Part shown: positions 1-7,596 of the stretch, piece after piece
Numbering within the stretch: position 1 is the stretch's first letter
How the letters are laid out: every line of letters begins with the position of its first letter
NCBI GenBank assembly: GCA_948465965.1
Contig: CAOJYR010000011.1
Location: forward strand, 1-41,358
Reading direction: 5' to 3'
Source of the DNA: an uncultured Mycoplasmatota bacterium
GTDB taxonomy: Bacteria; Bacillota_I; Bacilli_A; RF39; UBA660
Length of the DNA: 41,358 bases
The notes under the pieces: model-generated
Told to the model about the DNA's origin: nothing
Database searches by the model: none
What the model saw: the letters and a program-made list of their open reading frames with translations, nothing else
Made by a program: the position numbers and the translations under genes

Positions 1-22
1 TATAGAATTAAAATATAATTAA

Positions 23-40
23 AGTGGTGCGGTTGAAATT
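23..40 (+). repeat. Left copy of an 18-bp inverted repeat found at both window ends
   Basis: The 18 bases AGTGGTGCGGTTGAAATT occur here and, in reverse complement, at 41314-41331. The identity stops sharply on both sides of each copy. In both copies the same side faces into the window, so the shared block looks like the outer tip of an element whose body lies outside the window. Here the block sits 5 bp from the glmS terminator, which suggests an insertion just downstream of glmS. An insertion-sequence terminal repeat is the favoured reading (inference); no transposase is visible. Confidence 0.5.
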
Positions 41-44
41 ACAA

Positions 45-80
45 TAAAGAAAAAACTAGTAAAAACTAGTTTTTTCTTTA
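45..80 (-). terminator. glmS intrinsic terminator
   Basis: There is a perfect 16-bp inverted repeat (45-60 with 65-80) around a 4-base loop. The stem overlaps the glmS stop codon at 78-80. On the minus strand the second arm is itself T-rich (ACTAGTTTTTTCTTTA), giving a hairpin followed by a U-rich tail. Confidence 0.8.
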
Positions 81-1847
81 CTCAACTGTAACACTTTTAG
101 CTAGGTTCTTTGGCTTATCTATATCACAATTTCTTAGTTTTGCTACTTCATACGCTATTAGTTGGAGTGTTGGTACTATTAATATCGATTGGAAGAATGG
201 ACTGATTTTTGGAACAGTAATTTGTAAGGTTTGTTCTTCATATTCTTCGTTACTTACAACAATCGTTTTTGCCCCACGTGATTTCACTTCTTCAATATTT
301 GATATTGTTTTATCCTTAATTGCTTCATCTGTAATGATAGCAAATACAGGAAGCCCTTCTTCTATTAATGAAATTGTTCCATGTTTTAACTCCCCTGCTT
401 GATATGCTTCGCTATGAATATAAGATACCTCTTTTAATTTTAAGCTTCCTTCCATAGAAATAGCGTAATCAATCTTTCTACCAATGAAGAACATATCTTC
501 TTTATTATAAATTTCTTTTGCTATTTTTAGATAATCTTCTCTTCTATCTAATACTTCTTTTAATAATCTAGGAAGCATTTTTGCTTCTTCTACTACTTTA
601 TCATCATTAACTAATTTTTTATCTTTTGCTGTTTTATAGGCAAGTAATGATAATATTCCTGCTTGTAGAATATAGGCTTTCGTTGTCGCAACCGCTATTT
701 CTGGACCCGCTTCAATAAATATTTGTTGATCACTTTCTCTTGCTATTGTTGAAGTTTTTACATTAACAATGGCTAGTGTATCAATATTATTTTCTTTTGC
801 CTTTCTCATAGCGGCAATTGTATCTGCGGTTTCACCCGATTGTGATATTAATATAACCAATGTTTTTCTATTGTAAATTACATTCTTATAACGATATTCA
901 CTCGCCACTTCCACATCTACTTTTGTATTAGCGTACTCTTCTAAAAGACTACTTCCTATTAATCCTGCATACATAGCACTTCCACAAGCAACTATATGGA
1001 TCTCTTCATACTTTGTTAAGTCTGGTAATAAATTTAAATTGTCTAAATATGGTTTGAACGTTTTTTCTAATACAATTGGTTCTTCCATAATCTCTTTTAA
1101 CATGTAGTGATCATATCCACATTTATCTTTAGCATCTGCTTCCATATTTGTAGTTAATATTTCCTTTTTAATTTCTTTATTATTCTTTGTAACAGTTATA
1201 CTATCTTTTGTGATTTCCGCTATTTCGCCTTCTTCTAATAAAATATATTTATTTGTATAGTTTATAATTGCTGCTATATCACTTGCGATAAAATTCTCTT
1301 CTTCTCCGATTCCCACAATTAATGGAGAATCTTTTCTCGTAGTATATAATTTATCACTATCTTTAAATAAAACTCCTAATGCATAAGATCCATTAATTTC
1401 TTTAATAGCTTTATTAATTGCTTCAATTGGATTGCTCTCATAATATTTATTAATTAGGGCTGCTGCCACTTCTGTATCTGTATCACTATTAAAGATTATA
1501 CCTTCGACCATTAATTGTTTTCTTAATTCATCAGCGTTTTCAATGATTCCATTGTGAACCAAAGTTATATTTCCTATCTGATGAGGGTGCGCATTTTCTT
1601 CAGTTGGTTTTCCATGCGTTGCCCATCTGGTATGAGCTATTCCTAAATTTGAATCAATTAATGATTCTTTATTCATCTTTTCTTCTAAATTTGAGATTTT
1701 TCCAACACTCTTAATTATTTGAACTTCCTTATCATTCTTTAGGGCTACTCCTGCTGAGTCATAACCTCTGTATTCTAGGCTTTTTAAACCTTCTATTAAA
1801 ATTTCTTTAGGACTACTTTTTCCAACATATCCTATTATTCCACACAT
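78..1847 (-). CDS. glmS: Glutamine-fructose-6-phosphate aminotransferase (isomerizing)
   Basis: GlmS makes glucosamine-6-phosphate from fructose-6-phosphate and glutamine, the first step towards UDP-GlcNAc and peptidoglycan, in the cytoplasm. The protein has 589 residues, the normal length. It begins MCGIIGYVG, where Cys2 becomes the N-terminal nucleophile of the class II glutamine amidotransferase domain (about 1-220). Two SIS sugar-isomerase domains follow, including VACGSAMYAG and SQSGETADT, and the protein ends in the typical DKPKNLAKSVTVE tail. I chose the start at 1847 because the catalytic Cys must follow Met1 and a GGAGG site lies 8 bases upstream. A longer reading from 1868 would bury the nucleophile. 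The gene is monocistronic, with its own promoter, glmS ribozyme leader and terminator, so expression should be feedback controlled by glucosamine-6-phosphate. Confidence 0.97.
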   Translation of the reverse strand: MCGIIGYVGKSSPKEILIEGLKSLEYRGYDSAGVALKNDKEVQIIKSVGKISNLEEKMNKESLIDSNLGIAHTRWATHGKPTEENAHPHQIGNITLVHNGIIENADELRKQLMVEGIIFNSDTDTEVAAALINKYYESNPIEAINKAIKEINGSYALGVLFKDSDKLYTTRKDSPLIVGIGEEENFIASDIAAIINYTNKYILLEEGEIAEITKDSITVTKNNKEIKKEILTTNMEADAKDKCGYDHYMLKEIMEEPIVLEKTFKPYLDNLNLLPDLTKYEEIHIVACGSAMYAGLIGSSLLEEYANTKVDVEVASEYRYKNVIYNRKTLVILISQSGETADTIAAMRKAKENNIDTLAIVNVKTSTIARESDQQIFIEAGPEIAVATTKAYILQAGILSLLAYKTAKDKKLVNDDKVVEEAKMLPRLLKEVLDRREDYLKIAKEIYNKEDMFFIGRKIDYAISMEGSLKLKEVSYIHSEAYQAGELKHGTISLIEEGLPVFAIITDEAIKDKTISNIEEVKSRGAKTIVVSNEEYEEQTLQITVPKISPFFQSILIVPTLQLIAYEVAKLRNCDIDKPKNLAKSVTVE

Positions 1848-1864
1848 AAATAAATTCCTCCACA

Positions 1865-2010
1865 ACAAAAATTATAGTGGGGATATATACTTTGTTATAA
1901 GATTGATTTTATTTTTTAATATATATCTTTCGAATCACTACTCCGTAGTAGCATCCGCCGAATACTCGATAACTACTAACCTCGTCAACTATAAAAGTTC
2001 TGGCGCTTAA
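1865..2010 (-). ncRNA. glmS ribozyme/riboswitch in the glmS leader
   Basis: On the minus strand the leader carries the hallmark blocks of the glmS catalytic RNA in order: AAGCGCCAGAACTT, GTTGACGAGGTTAGTAG and TATTCGGCGGATGCTACTAC. The expected self-cleavage site is just 5' of GCGCC, between 2007 and 2006. The 3' limit is approximate, because the AT-rich P4-like arms before the glmS ribosome site were judged by eye. In the known family glucosamine-6-phosphate acts as the coenzyme for cleavage, which destabilises the glmS mRNA. Confidence 0.95.
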
Positions 2011-2048
2011 ATGAATTTACATCCTTTCTACTATTCATTCTATATTAT

Positions 2049-2077
2049 ATTATAGCAAAATTTTCGAGTTGTGACAA
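2049..2077 (-). promoter_or_regulatory. glmS promoter
   Basis: On the minus strand TTGTCA (2072-2077) and TATAAT (2049-2054) are separated by 17 bases. This places the transcription start about 35 bases before the ribozyme cleavage site. Confidence 0.75.
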
Positions 2078-2111
2078 ATGATTACCTTTTCAGATACAAC
2101 AAAAATAAAAA

Positions 2112-2129
2112 AGATGTATTTTTACATCT
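2112..2129 (-). terminator. Terminator of the AAA+ gene
   Basis: AGATGTA and TACATCT form a 7-bp stem around a 4-base loop, followed on the minus strand by TTTTTTATTTTT. It overlaps the stop codon of the upstream AAA+ gene. Confidence 0.75.
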
Positions 2130-3084
2130 ATTCTGGTGTGGTATCTAGTCTTTCATACGTTTTGTTTTTTTCTTCAAATTGTGCAATCTCATCTTTAAAT
2201 ATCTTATCAAATTCTGGTAATGCTTTTTTTATAACATCTTCATAGATATTTTTACTGCTTATTATTGCTTTTCTAAAATCTACAACACTAACCTCTAATC
2301 TATTATCAAATAAAGCATTAGAGAACGCTTCTTGAACTATAGTTAATGACACATCAGGGTATCTTGAACCAATTTCATAAATTCTTTTATACTCACTAGT
2401 AATATCGGTAATAAATTCCATCATTTTTCGTTTTATAAATGAGGTATACATCATTTTAGCACCAGTTCTTTTTTCTATCTTTGGAAGTGTTCCAATTAGT
2501 ATTTGGATATTTTCTTCTCTTGTTGGTTCGAATATTTCTACTTTTTGGAAACGTCTAACAAAGGCCTTGTCTCTTAAAATGTATCGTTCATACTCTTCTG
2601 TTGTTGTTGCACCTATAACTTTAATGTCTCCTCGATCTAGCGCAGGTTTAAACATATTTGCAAAATCAAGTGCCTCTCCTTTTGTTCCCATTAGTGTATG
2701 AATTTCATCAATAAATAAGATTAATTTGGATTTTGTTTTGATTTCATCGATAAGTGTTTGAATCTTGGCTTCTCCTGTTACAGGATCAACACCTAAAAGA
2801 GCTGAAGTGTTTAATTTTATTACTTGGTATCCCTTTAAAACATCTGGTACAGTTTCTTTTTGGATACGATAAGCAAGTCCTTCAACAGTAGCGGTTTTAC
2901 CAACACCAGGTTTCCCAATTAAAATAGCTGACTTATCAGGAGTTAATAAAATTAATATTAACTGTTTTATCTGTTCGTCACGTCCAATGGCAGGGTTTGT
3001 TATGTATTCATTTTTTTGAAAATTTTCTCCATAGTTTTCTAAGATACTAATTCGTTTCTTTTTTATATCAAAAACTTCATCCAT
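2128..3084 (-). CDS. Stand-alone Clp-type AAA+ ATPase (single NBD)
   Basis: This 318-residue protein resembles the first AAA+ module of ClpA/ClpB/ClpC. It has Walker A GKPGVGKT (57-64), Walker B LILFIDE (121-127), a sensor-1 IGATT (158-162) and the Clp-like arginine-rich RDKAFVRRF (171-179). It has no N-terminal Clp repeat domain, no middle coiled-coil domain and no second ATPase domain, so it is much shorter than the 700-850 residues of true Clp chaperones. I chose the start at 3084 because an AGGAG site lies 8 bases upstream; the GTG three codons earlier overlaps that site. No partner is encoded next to it. It is expected to be a cytoplasmic ATP-driven remodeller, but the substrate is unknown. 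Confidence 0.8.
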   Translation of the reverse strand: MDEVFDIKKKRISILENYGENFQKNEYITNPAIGRDEQIKQLILILLTPDKSAILIGKPGVGKTATVEGLAYRIQKETVPDVLKGYQVIKLNTSALLGVDPVTGEAKIQTLIDEIKTKSKLILFIDEIHTLMGTKGEALDFANMFKPALDRGDIKVIGATTTEEYERYILRDKAFVRRFQKVEIFEPTREENIQILIGTLPKIEKRTGAKMMYTSFIKRKMMEFITDITSEYKRIYEIGSRYPDVSLTIVQEAFSNALFDNRLEVSVVDFRKAIISSKNIYEDVIKKALPEFDKIFKDEIAQFEEKNKTYERLDTTPE

Positions 3085-3113
3085 TTTGATCACTCCTTGC
3101 TGTTATTATTATA

Positions 3114-3767
3114 TCATATATTTTTATTTTTTAATTCTTTATTTATAATGTATATTATATCCTCTATTGATTTATCAATATTAAAAATACCGTTTCCTAC
3201 TGGATAATAGACTGAAAAACACTTATACTTATTTTTTAACATAAATTCTTGCTTTCTAACAAGAGATACTTGAATTTTTTGATCTAAGACGATTGAGGAC
3301 ACTTGATTTCCAAACAATATTACTATTTTGGGATTTACTATTTCTAATTCCTTAAAGAATAGTTTTAAATATTTTATATAAACTTCATCTTTTAGACTTC
3401 TAGCATCTATTTGTGTACATTTCGCAAGATTTGTTATATAACACTTGTGTTTTTCTATATTCGAATAGACTTCCTCGCAAAAGCCTGGTGTCCATTCTTT
3501 TCCTTTTTTGTTTTGGATTTGTTCATAAATATCTTCATCTAATAGATTTACTTCTCTAAATAGTTTCCAAATATTCTTAGTCGCAAGCCAAGGAGCTCTA
3601 ATTCCTGTCCAAGATTTCTCGGCTGCTATATTTCTTCCTGTTGGGTTCATAAAGACAAAACAGATATTAGGATTGTTTATACATCCTCCAGAATATATAG
3701 AGTTTAAGTTTTTTGCTCCATATTTTTTCTGCATATTATCAAATTTTTTATATAATTCTTCTAACAT
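3114..3767 (-). CDS. Uracil-DNA glycosylase superfamily-like protein
   Basis: This 217-residue protein has the layout of the uracil-DNA glycosylase fold. A hydrophobic strand runs into FMNPTGRN (39-46), which is comparable to the GINPG water-activating loop of TDG/MUG-type enzymes. A second strand, KIVILFGNQ (147-155), follows, and then YYPVGN (187-192) where the second active-site loop (HPSP/NPS in relatives) would lie. Such enzymes remove uracil or damaged bases from DNA. The motifs are divergent, so catalysis is uncertain and a superfamily-level name is safest. The start is ATG at 3767 with GGAGAGAG upstream. It stands alone between the AAA+ gene and a long intergenic gap. Confidence 0.65.
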   Translation of the reverse strand: MLEELYKKFDNMQKKYGAKNLNSIYSGGCINNPNICFVFMNPTGRNIAAEKSWTGIRAPWLATKNIWKLFREVNLLDEDIYEQIQNKKGKEWTPGFCEEVYSNIEKHKCYITNLAKCTQIDARSLKDEVYIKYLKLFFKELEIVNPKIVILFGNQVSSIVLDQKIQVSLVRKQEFMLKNKYKCFSVYYPVGNGIFNIDKSIEDIIYIINKELKNKNI

Positions 3768-4164
3768 ATTAAACTCTCTCCAAACTTCTACTTTTTCTTC
3801 TAGTTAGGAAAAATATGGCTAGAAAATAATTTGCTTAGCTTTCCTATACTTCTCCTCTTTCATTGACTAAAATTATTATTTTATTTTTTATTAAATTGTA
3901 AAAATGATGTTTTATCATTTTCAGTAAGATAACATATCGTTGATATTGTACATTTTGTTCTTTCCATTATAAATCTCTTTGTTTATATTTTAGCATACTT
4001 TTTATAGATACTTTCATCAAACGTTTAACTTTCCTTTCGATTAAGAGAAATAAGATTGGATAGTAATGGTTTGTTGACCTTTTCTATTATGAAGAAAGGG
4101 GCCTATCATACTGAAGATTATAGTTATTATTTATACATTTTTATAAATACTTCTTATTGTTCGA
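3768..4164. other. Intergenic region upstream of the glycosylase-like gene
   Basis: There is no convincing gene here. It holds an imperfect hairpin near 3803-3845 (AGGAAA arms) in the presumed leader of the glycosylase-like gene, and a small stem AAAATGAT/ATCATTTT near 3903-3925. A plus-strand reading from about 4090 encodes 28 codons but has no ribosome site and a composition unlike protein, so I do not call it. Confidence 0.5.
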
Positions 4165-4193
4165 TTGTTTTATAGGACAGTAAATAGTATAAT
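4165..4193 (+). promoter_or_regulatory. Promoter of the small hydrophobic peptide gene
   Basis: On the plus strand TTGTTT (4165-4170) and TATAAT (4188-4193) are spaced by exactly 17 bases. Transcription would start near 4200, giving a 5' untranslated region of about 57 bases before the ATG at 4257. Confidence 0.6.
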
Positions 4194-4256
4194 ATTTATA
4201 GGAAATACTAACTGTTTAGTACTTGCCAACTTTCTTATGAAGGGAGGCTTGATATT

Positions 4257-4346
4257 ATGAAGAAAAAAGATTTACTAATCTCATTTCTAATATTAATTAT
4301 CATTTTATTAATAGTCTCTGTATTGATACTTATAATAAAAAAATAG
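4257..4346 (+). CDS. 29-residue hydrophobic peptide, candidate type I toxin
   Basis: This is the only convincing plus-strand gene in the window. An ATG preceded by GGGAGG (9-base spacing) opens a 29-codon frame: MKKKD, then a run of about 22 hydrophobic residues (Leu, Ile, Val, Phe and two Ser), then a terminal KK. It is a single membrane span with positive ends and no other domain. Size, composition and setting match membrane peptides of type I toxin-antitoxin systems such as Fst, TxpA and BsrG, although I see no sequence identity to a named family. A convergent antisense promoter (4462-4490) and a minus-strand terminator overlapping its stop codon frame a small RNA that covers its 3' region. 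Toxicity is inferred; a small membrane accessory peptide is the alternative. Confidence 0.6.
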   Translation: MKKKDLLISFLILIIILLIVSVLILIIKK

Positions 4347-4373
4347 TACTCAATCTGCAATAGATTAAGTACT
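4345..4373 (-). terminator. Terminator of the antisense RNA
   Basis: The arms AGTACT (4345-4350 and 4368-4373) and AATCT/AGATT (4352-4356, 4362-4366) form a hairpin with a 5-base loop. The pair between them is C/A on the plus strand but a G-U wobble on the minus strand. Only the minus strand therefore gives an unbroken 12-bp stem, and only there does a run of seven T follow (4343-4337). The structure is built to stop minus-strand transcription. Confidence 0.65.
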
Positions 4374-4389
4374 TAAACAAATCATTTTT

Positions 4390-4432
4390 GGGTAAGTGCT
4401 CAACTTGGAGAAGTTAAGTATCTCCCTTTTTT
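4390..4432 (+). terminator. Likely terminator of the peptide mRNA
   Basis: A stem of GGAGA (4407-4411) with TCTCC (4421-4425), or alternatively outer GGG/CCC plus inner AACTT/AAGTT, is followed by CTTTTTTATT on the plus strand. The fold is ambiguous, but the C/T-rich end with six T is typical. Confidence 0.5.
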
Positions 4433-4461
4433 ATTGTATGAAGCTTCCTCCATCTGTATAC

Positions 4462-4490
4462 AATATATCATAAATTTATTAGAATTTCAA
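4462..4490 (-). promoter_or_regulatory. Antisense RNA promoter
   Basis: On the minus strand TTGAAA (4485-4490) and TATATT (4462-4467) are separated by 17 bases. No minus-strand gene follows before the hydrophobic-peptide locus, so the promoter appears to serve a small RNA. Confidence 0.55.
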
Positions 4491-4745
4491 TTACTTTGTT
4501 ATAGGTACTCATTCTTTATTCTAGTAGTTCTACTTTCATTTTATTTCTACTTATATTTCATAAGTATTTATTTCACAAGTGTGTTTGACTCTTCACGTAG
4601 GTGAACAATATATTAAATCATATTTACAATCTCTTATCGATTCTTTCGTTTTGCATTAGCATCGGTTTATCCATTTCTAATCGCGTATGTCTTCATTTTT
4701 TCTAATTAAGACTTATATTTTCAGCACTTTTAATCCCACTATTTT

Positions 4746-5462
4746 TTAATTACATTTACCACTTAACTCTAGAGGAATTTTGTAAGTAATTATTTTTTTA
4801 TTTGTATCTAAGACATTTATATTAATATAGAGACTACTCGCTTTTAGATTTTTGCATGTTGAGTTATAATCATCAATACTAAATTCTATATCTTTTAAAA
4901 GCTCTGATAGACTCTTTGCTTCTTTATAGTCATACTTTTTCGATGTATCAATCTCTCCACATTGTGATATTTTGTTATCTCTTTTTTTATTCCTTTCATA
5001 TAAAATACATTCCGCCACTGTGTATTTTTCGTTCGTCCTCTTATCATTTAAATATTCTATTTCTGAAATATAGATAGATTTTTTATCCTTTGAATAAGCA
5101 GCTACTCCTTTAATATTAAACTCTTCATTTGTTGATTTTAAGTTAGAAAATTCAAAGTCCGTATGACTAAAAATTACGAATCCTATTATAAGGAATATAA
5201 TTAAAATTAGAGATATAGGTATTAACATAACCTTTTTATTTCTGTTTTTTTTCTTCTCTTCACCATTTAAAATAGACTCTATATCCACATTAAATTCTTT
5301 ACTTATTTTCCTTATGATTTCAATATCTGGTATACCTCGACCATTTTCCCATTTGGAAACAGCCTGGGCAGTAACATTTAATTTTTTTGCGAAATTATTT
5401 TGTGTTAGATTATTTTTCTTTCGTAATTGCAGAATAAATTTTCCTATTTTTTCTTGATTCAT
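4746..5462 (-). CDS. XRE-family regulator with a membrane span and extracytoplasmic domain
   Basis: The 238-residue protein has an N-terminal XRE helix-turn-helix (about 7-62, with LTQNNFAKKLNVTAQAVSKW). A lysine-rich linker follows, then one membrane span (about 78-98) and a 140-residue outer domain containing KSIYISEIEYL and several Cys (CILYE, SQCGE, STCK, SGKC). This arrangement suggests a DNA-binding protein that senses a signal outside the membrane. Its first ten residues, MNQEKIGKFI, nearly match those of the XRE protein at 27796-28506, so the two are probably paralogues. The start is ATG 5462 with AAAGGAAA upstream. No obvious target operon is adjacent; the 3' flank is the type I toxin-like locus. 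Confidence 0.75.
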   Translation of the reverse strand: MNQEKIGKFILQLRKKNNLTQNNFAKKLNVTAQAVSKWENGRGIPDIEIIRKISKEFNVDIESILNGEEKKKNRNKKVMLIPISLILIIFLIIGFVIFSHTDFEFSNLKSTNEEFNIKGVAAYSKDKKSIYISEIEYLNDKRTNEKYTVAECILYERNKKRDNKISQCGEIDTSKKYDYKEAKSLSELLKDIEFSIDDYNSTCKNLKASSLYININVLDTNKKIITYKIPLELSGKCN

Positions 5463-5529
5463 AGACTATTTCCTTTCCTAAATATTATTATAATAGAAAT
5501 TATCTCTTTTTTGTATAGTTTTGCAAAGA

Positions 5530-5552
5530 AAAAAGTGAATGGTTCACTTTTT
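5530..5552 (-). terminator. Terminator of the Nudix-to-CDF operon
   Basis: A perfect 10-bp stem AAAAAGTGAA/TTCACTTTTT with a 3-base loop overlaps the stop codon of the CDF gene. On the minus strand it is followed by TTTTTTCTTTG. Confidence 0.85.
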
Positions 5553-6420
5553 ATTCTATTTCTATGGGATTTACATGAATCACTGTTAAATAGACTTCAG
5601 GAATTTTTTTAGAAATCTCTTTTTCTAAGTTATCTGCTATTTCATGACTCTTAAAGGTTGAAATATTTCCATCGACAAAAATAGTTAAAGAGATTTGGTA
5701 TTGATATCCTACTGGGGTAGCATTGAAATGGGCAATTTTTTCTACTTCTTTATGTTTTTTAATAATACCTAACACTTCTTCTTTTGTCTCTTTACTAATG
5801 GTTTTGTCCATTAACACATCATAACTTTCAAGAAATATTTTTATACCTGTTATCAAAATCCAAACTCCTACACCAATTCCTACAATTCCATCAAAGAAAT
5901 AAATTCCTTTTAGACTCAAAAGAGATGCAATTAAATTAAACAGTGTTATTACACAATCATTTCTATGATCTTTAGAGTTTGCTTCTATTAAAAGATTATT
6001 ATATTTCTTTGAGATTTTGTGTGTATATAGATATAGTAAGAATTTCGTAATGATTGTTATGATACACACGATTATTAACCAACAGGAGAATTCGCAGGGA
6101 GTTTTTTTTATTAAAGAAATTATTGAATCTAATATAACTTTACATGCCATTAGGGCCATAGCTATACTTATTAACATGGAATAAATATATTCAGCTTTTC
6201 CATGACCTAAGTTATGATCATCATCTGATGGCATACTTGCGATTTTATTACCAATAAAGGTTAAAATTGATGAGAAAATATCTCCAGCACTATTAAAGAA
6301 GTCAGCAATCATAGCTTGACTATTTGTAACAAAACCAACCATCCCTTTAATAATTAATAAAAATATATTACCTATCATTCCCAAAACACTAGCAATTTGG
6401 GCTTTTTTGAATCTTTCCAT
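5551..6420 (-). CDS. Cation diffusion facilitator (CDF) metal efflux transporter
   Basis: CDF proteins exchange a divalent metal (Zn, Mn, Fe or Co) for protons across the membrane. This 289-residue copy has the usual six spans. Span 2 carries ADFFNSAGD (Asp40, Asn43, Asp47) and span 5 carries DHRND (Asp151-Asp155), where the metal site lies. The loop after span 2 contains DDDHNLGHGKAEY, the family's HGK motif. A cytoplasmic C-terminal domain of about 85 residues is present. I placed the start at 6420 because AGAAGGATG lies just upstream; the ATG ten codons earlier would run through that site. It is the last gene of the operon starting with the Nudix regulator. The metal cannot be told from sequence. 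Confidence 0.88.
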   Translation of the reverse strand: MERFKKAQIASVLGMIGNIFLLIIKGMVGFVTNSQAMIADFFNSAGDIFSSILTFIGNKIASMPSDDDHNLGHGKAEYIYSMLISIAMALMACKVILDSIISLIKKTPCEFSCWLIIVCIITIITKFLLYLYTHKISKKYNNLLIEANSKDHRNDCVITLFNLIASLLSLKGIYFFDGIVGIGVGVWILITGIKIFLESYDVLMDKTISKETKEEVLGIIKKHKEVEKIAHFNATPVGYQYQISLTIFVDGNISTFKSHEIADNLEKEISKKIPEVYLTVIHVNPIEIE

Positions 6421-6481
6421 ACATACATCCTTCTTTGTTGTTTTTACCAATTATAATATAAATTATATTTACTTGCAATTG

Positions 6482-7582
6482 CTATTTTTCCAAAACCTTA
6501 CTTTTATTATTTATCTTCTTAAATAGTGAACTATTGCGATAACTGACATCATCAGTAATATCTTTTTTTACTTTAATAAATTTGGGTATTTTTATTTCCT
6601 TCGTTTTATTTGTTTCTTCTACTTCTAATATCTTTAGGTTATTATTAAATACATCTAGTTTAAAATACTCATTTTTATAGGCAAAGCAGTATCTTGTTTT
6701 TATAATTGGTTGTTCTTCTTTTGGAATACTTTCATAGTATTCCTCCTCTGTTATTTTTCTTTCTGTTATAATTCTTTCGCTATTTATATTAGTATCTATT
6801 TTGGTTTTTATGGTATATTTTGTTTCCCCATCTTTTGTAGTTTTTCTATACATGATATCTTTTTTACCATCACTTATTATATATTGTTCTACTTCTAATT
6901 TTACTAGTTTAGTATTTTTTAATTTATTTAAGTCTATCTCTTCAACTAGATACTTATTTTGTCTTTGTATAGGGTATGGCTTTTTAAGTGCAGAATAGAT
7001 TTCATATATTGTACGACTCATTTTCTCTTTAAAGTTCGTTTCATTACCAATTATTTTCAATTTCTCATGACCAAGCCAGGCTTCCAAAGTTTTTTTATCT
7101 TTTTCACGAGCTTCCTCTATAGTCTCAGTTCTAGCGGTATTATTATCTAACGTATAAAATTCTTCTTTACCATCTGCCGCAGTTTTTAAATGAATTACTA
7201 AGTCATAGCTTTCCATTATATCTAACTCTTTTCTATTTATTTGTGCAAGTAACTTTTGAAACTCCTCCTTGGCAATATAGGCTTTATCATCAATTATACC
7301 TCTATCACATAATATAATTGTTTCCTTTTCTGATTTTTTTGCAGTATTTTCAGCAATTTCTTCTAATTTTAATTGTAGATCGATAACACTTCTTTGAAAT
7401 TCCACTATATCGACTTTATCTTCACCGAATGGTTTAATCCCACTATTTATTAAAATAGTAGCGGCCTCAGGAACAATTAATACTTTATATCCCTTTTCAG
7501 TAAATTCTTGTTCTATATTTTGAATAGATGTTGTTTTTCCGCCACATGGCCCTCCTGTCAAAACTACTTTTAAAGTCTTCAT
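6482..7582 (-). CDS. P-loop NTPase fused to a CYTH domain (Ttd14-like)
   Basis: Residues 1-190 form a kinase-like P-loop domain of the AAA_28/NadR type, with Walker A GGPCGGKT (10-17), ILCDRGIIDDKAY (Walker-B-like Asp) and VIHLKTAADG. From about residue 207 (RQNKYLVEEID) to 330 there is a CYTH-type triphosphate-tunnel domain with alternating charged strands, including TRYCFAYKNEYFKLDVF. The same pairing occurs in animal Ttd14 (TRPL translocation defect protein 14) and in many uncharacterised bacterial proteins. CYTH domains bind triphosphates or polyphosphate, so a nucleotide or phosphate-metabolite kinase role is a fair guess, but the substrate is unknown. The gene is 14 bp downstream of the histidine phosphatase gene and in its operon. 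Confidence 0.75.
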   Translation of the reverse strand: MKTLKVVLTGGPCGGKTTSIQNIEQEFTEKGYKVLIVPEAATILINSGIKPFGEDKVDIVEFQRSVIDLQLKLEEIAENTAKKSEKETIILCDRGIIDDKAYIAKEEFQKLLAQINRKELDIMESYDLVIHLKTAADGKEEFYTLDNNTARTETIEEAREKDKKTLEAWLGHEKLKIIGNETNFKEKMSRTIYEIYSALKKPYPIQRQNKYLVEEIDLNKLKNTKLVKLEVEQYIISDGKKDIMYRKTTKDGETKYTIKTKIDTNINSERIITERKITEEEYYESIPKEEQPIIKTRYCFAYKNEYFKLDVFNNNLKILEVEETNKTKEIKIPKFIKVKKDITDDVSYRNSSLFKKINNKSKVLEK

Positions 7583-7596
7583 AATATACCTCTTTT

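Larger units (their letters stand above)
4337..4455 (-). ncRNA. Candidate antisense RNA antitoxin (about 118 nt)
   Basis: A minus-strand promoter at 4462-4490 would start a transcript near 4455. It would read back through the 3' untranslated region of the hydrophobic-peptide mRNA and stop at the hairpin at 4345-4373 with its T run to 4337. The overlap with the peptide mRNA is about 90-110 bases, from the mRNA terminator to the end of the coding frame. This convergent 3'-overlap layout is that of TxpA/RatA and BsrG/SR4. Both RNA ends are predicted from promoter and terminator positions only. Confidence 0.5.

Noticed and set aside
4090..4180. Plus-strand 28-codon frame starting MKKGAYHTEDY
   Set aside because: It has no ribosome site, and its end overlaps the promoter of the hydrophobic peptide gene.
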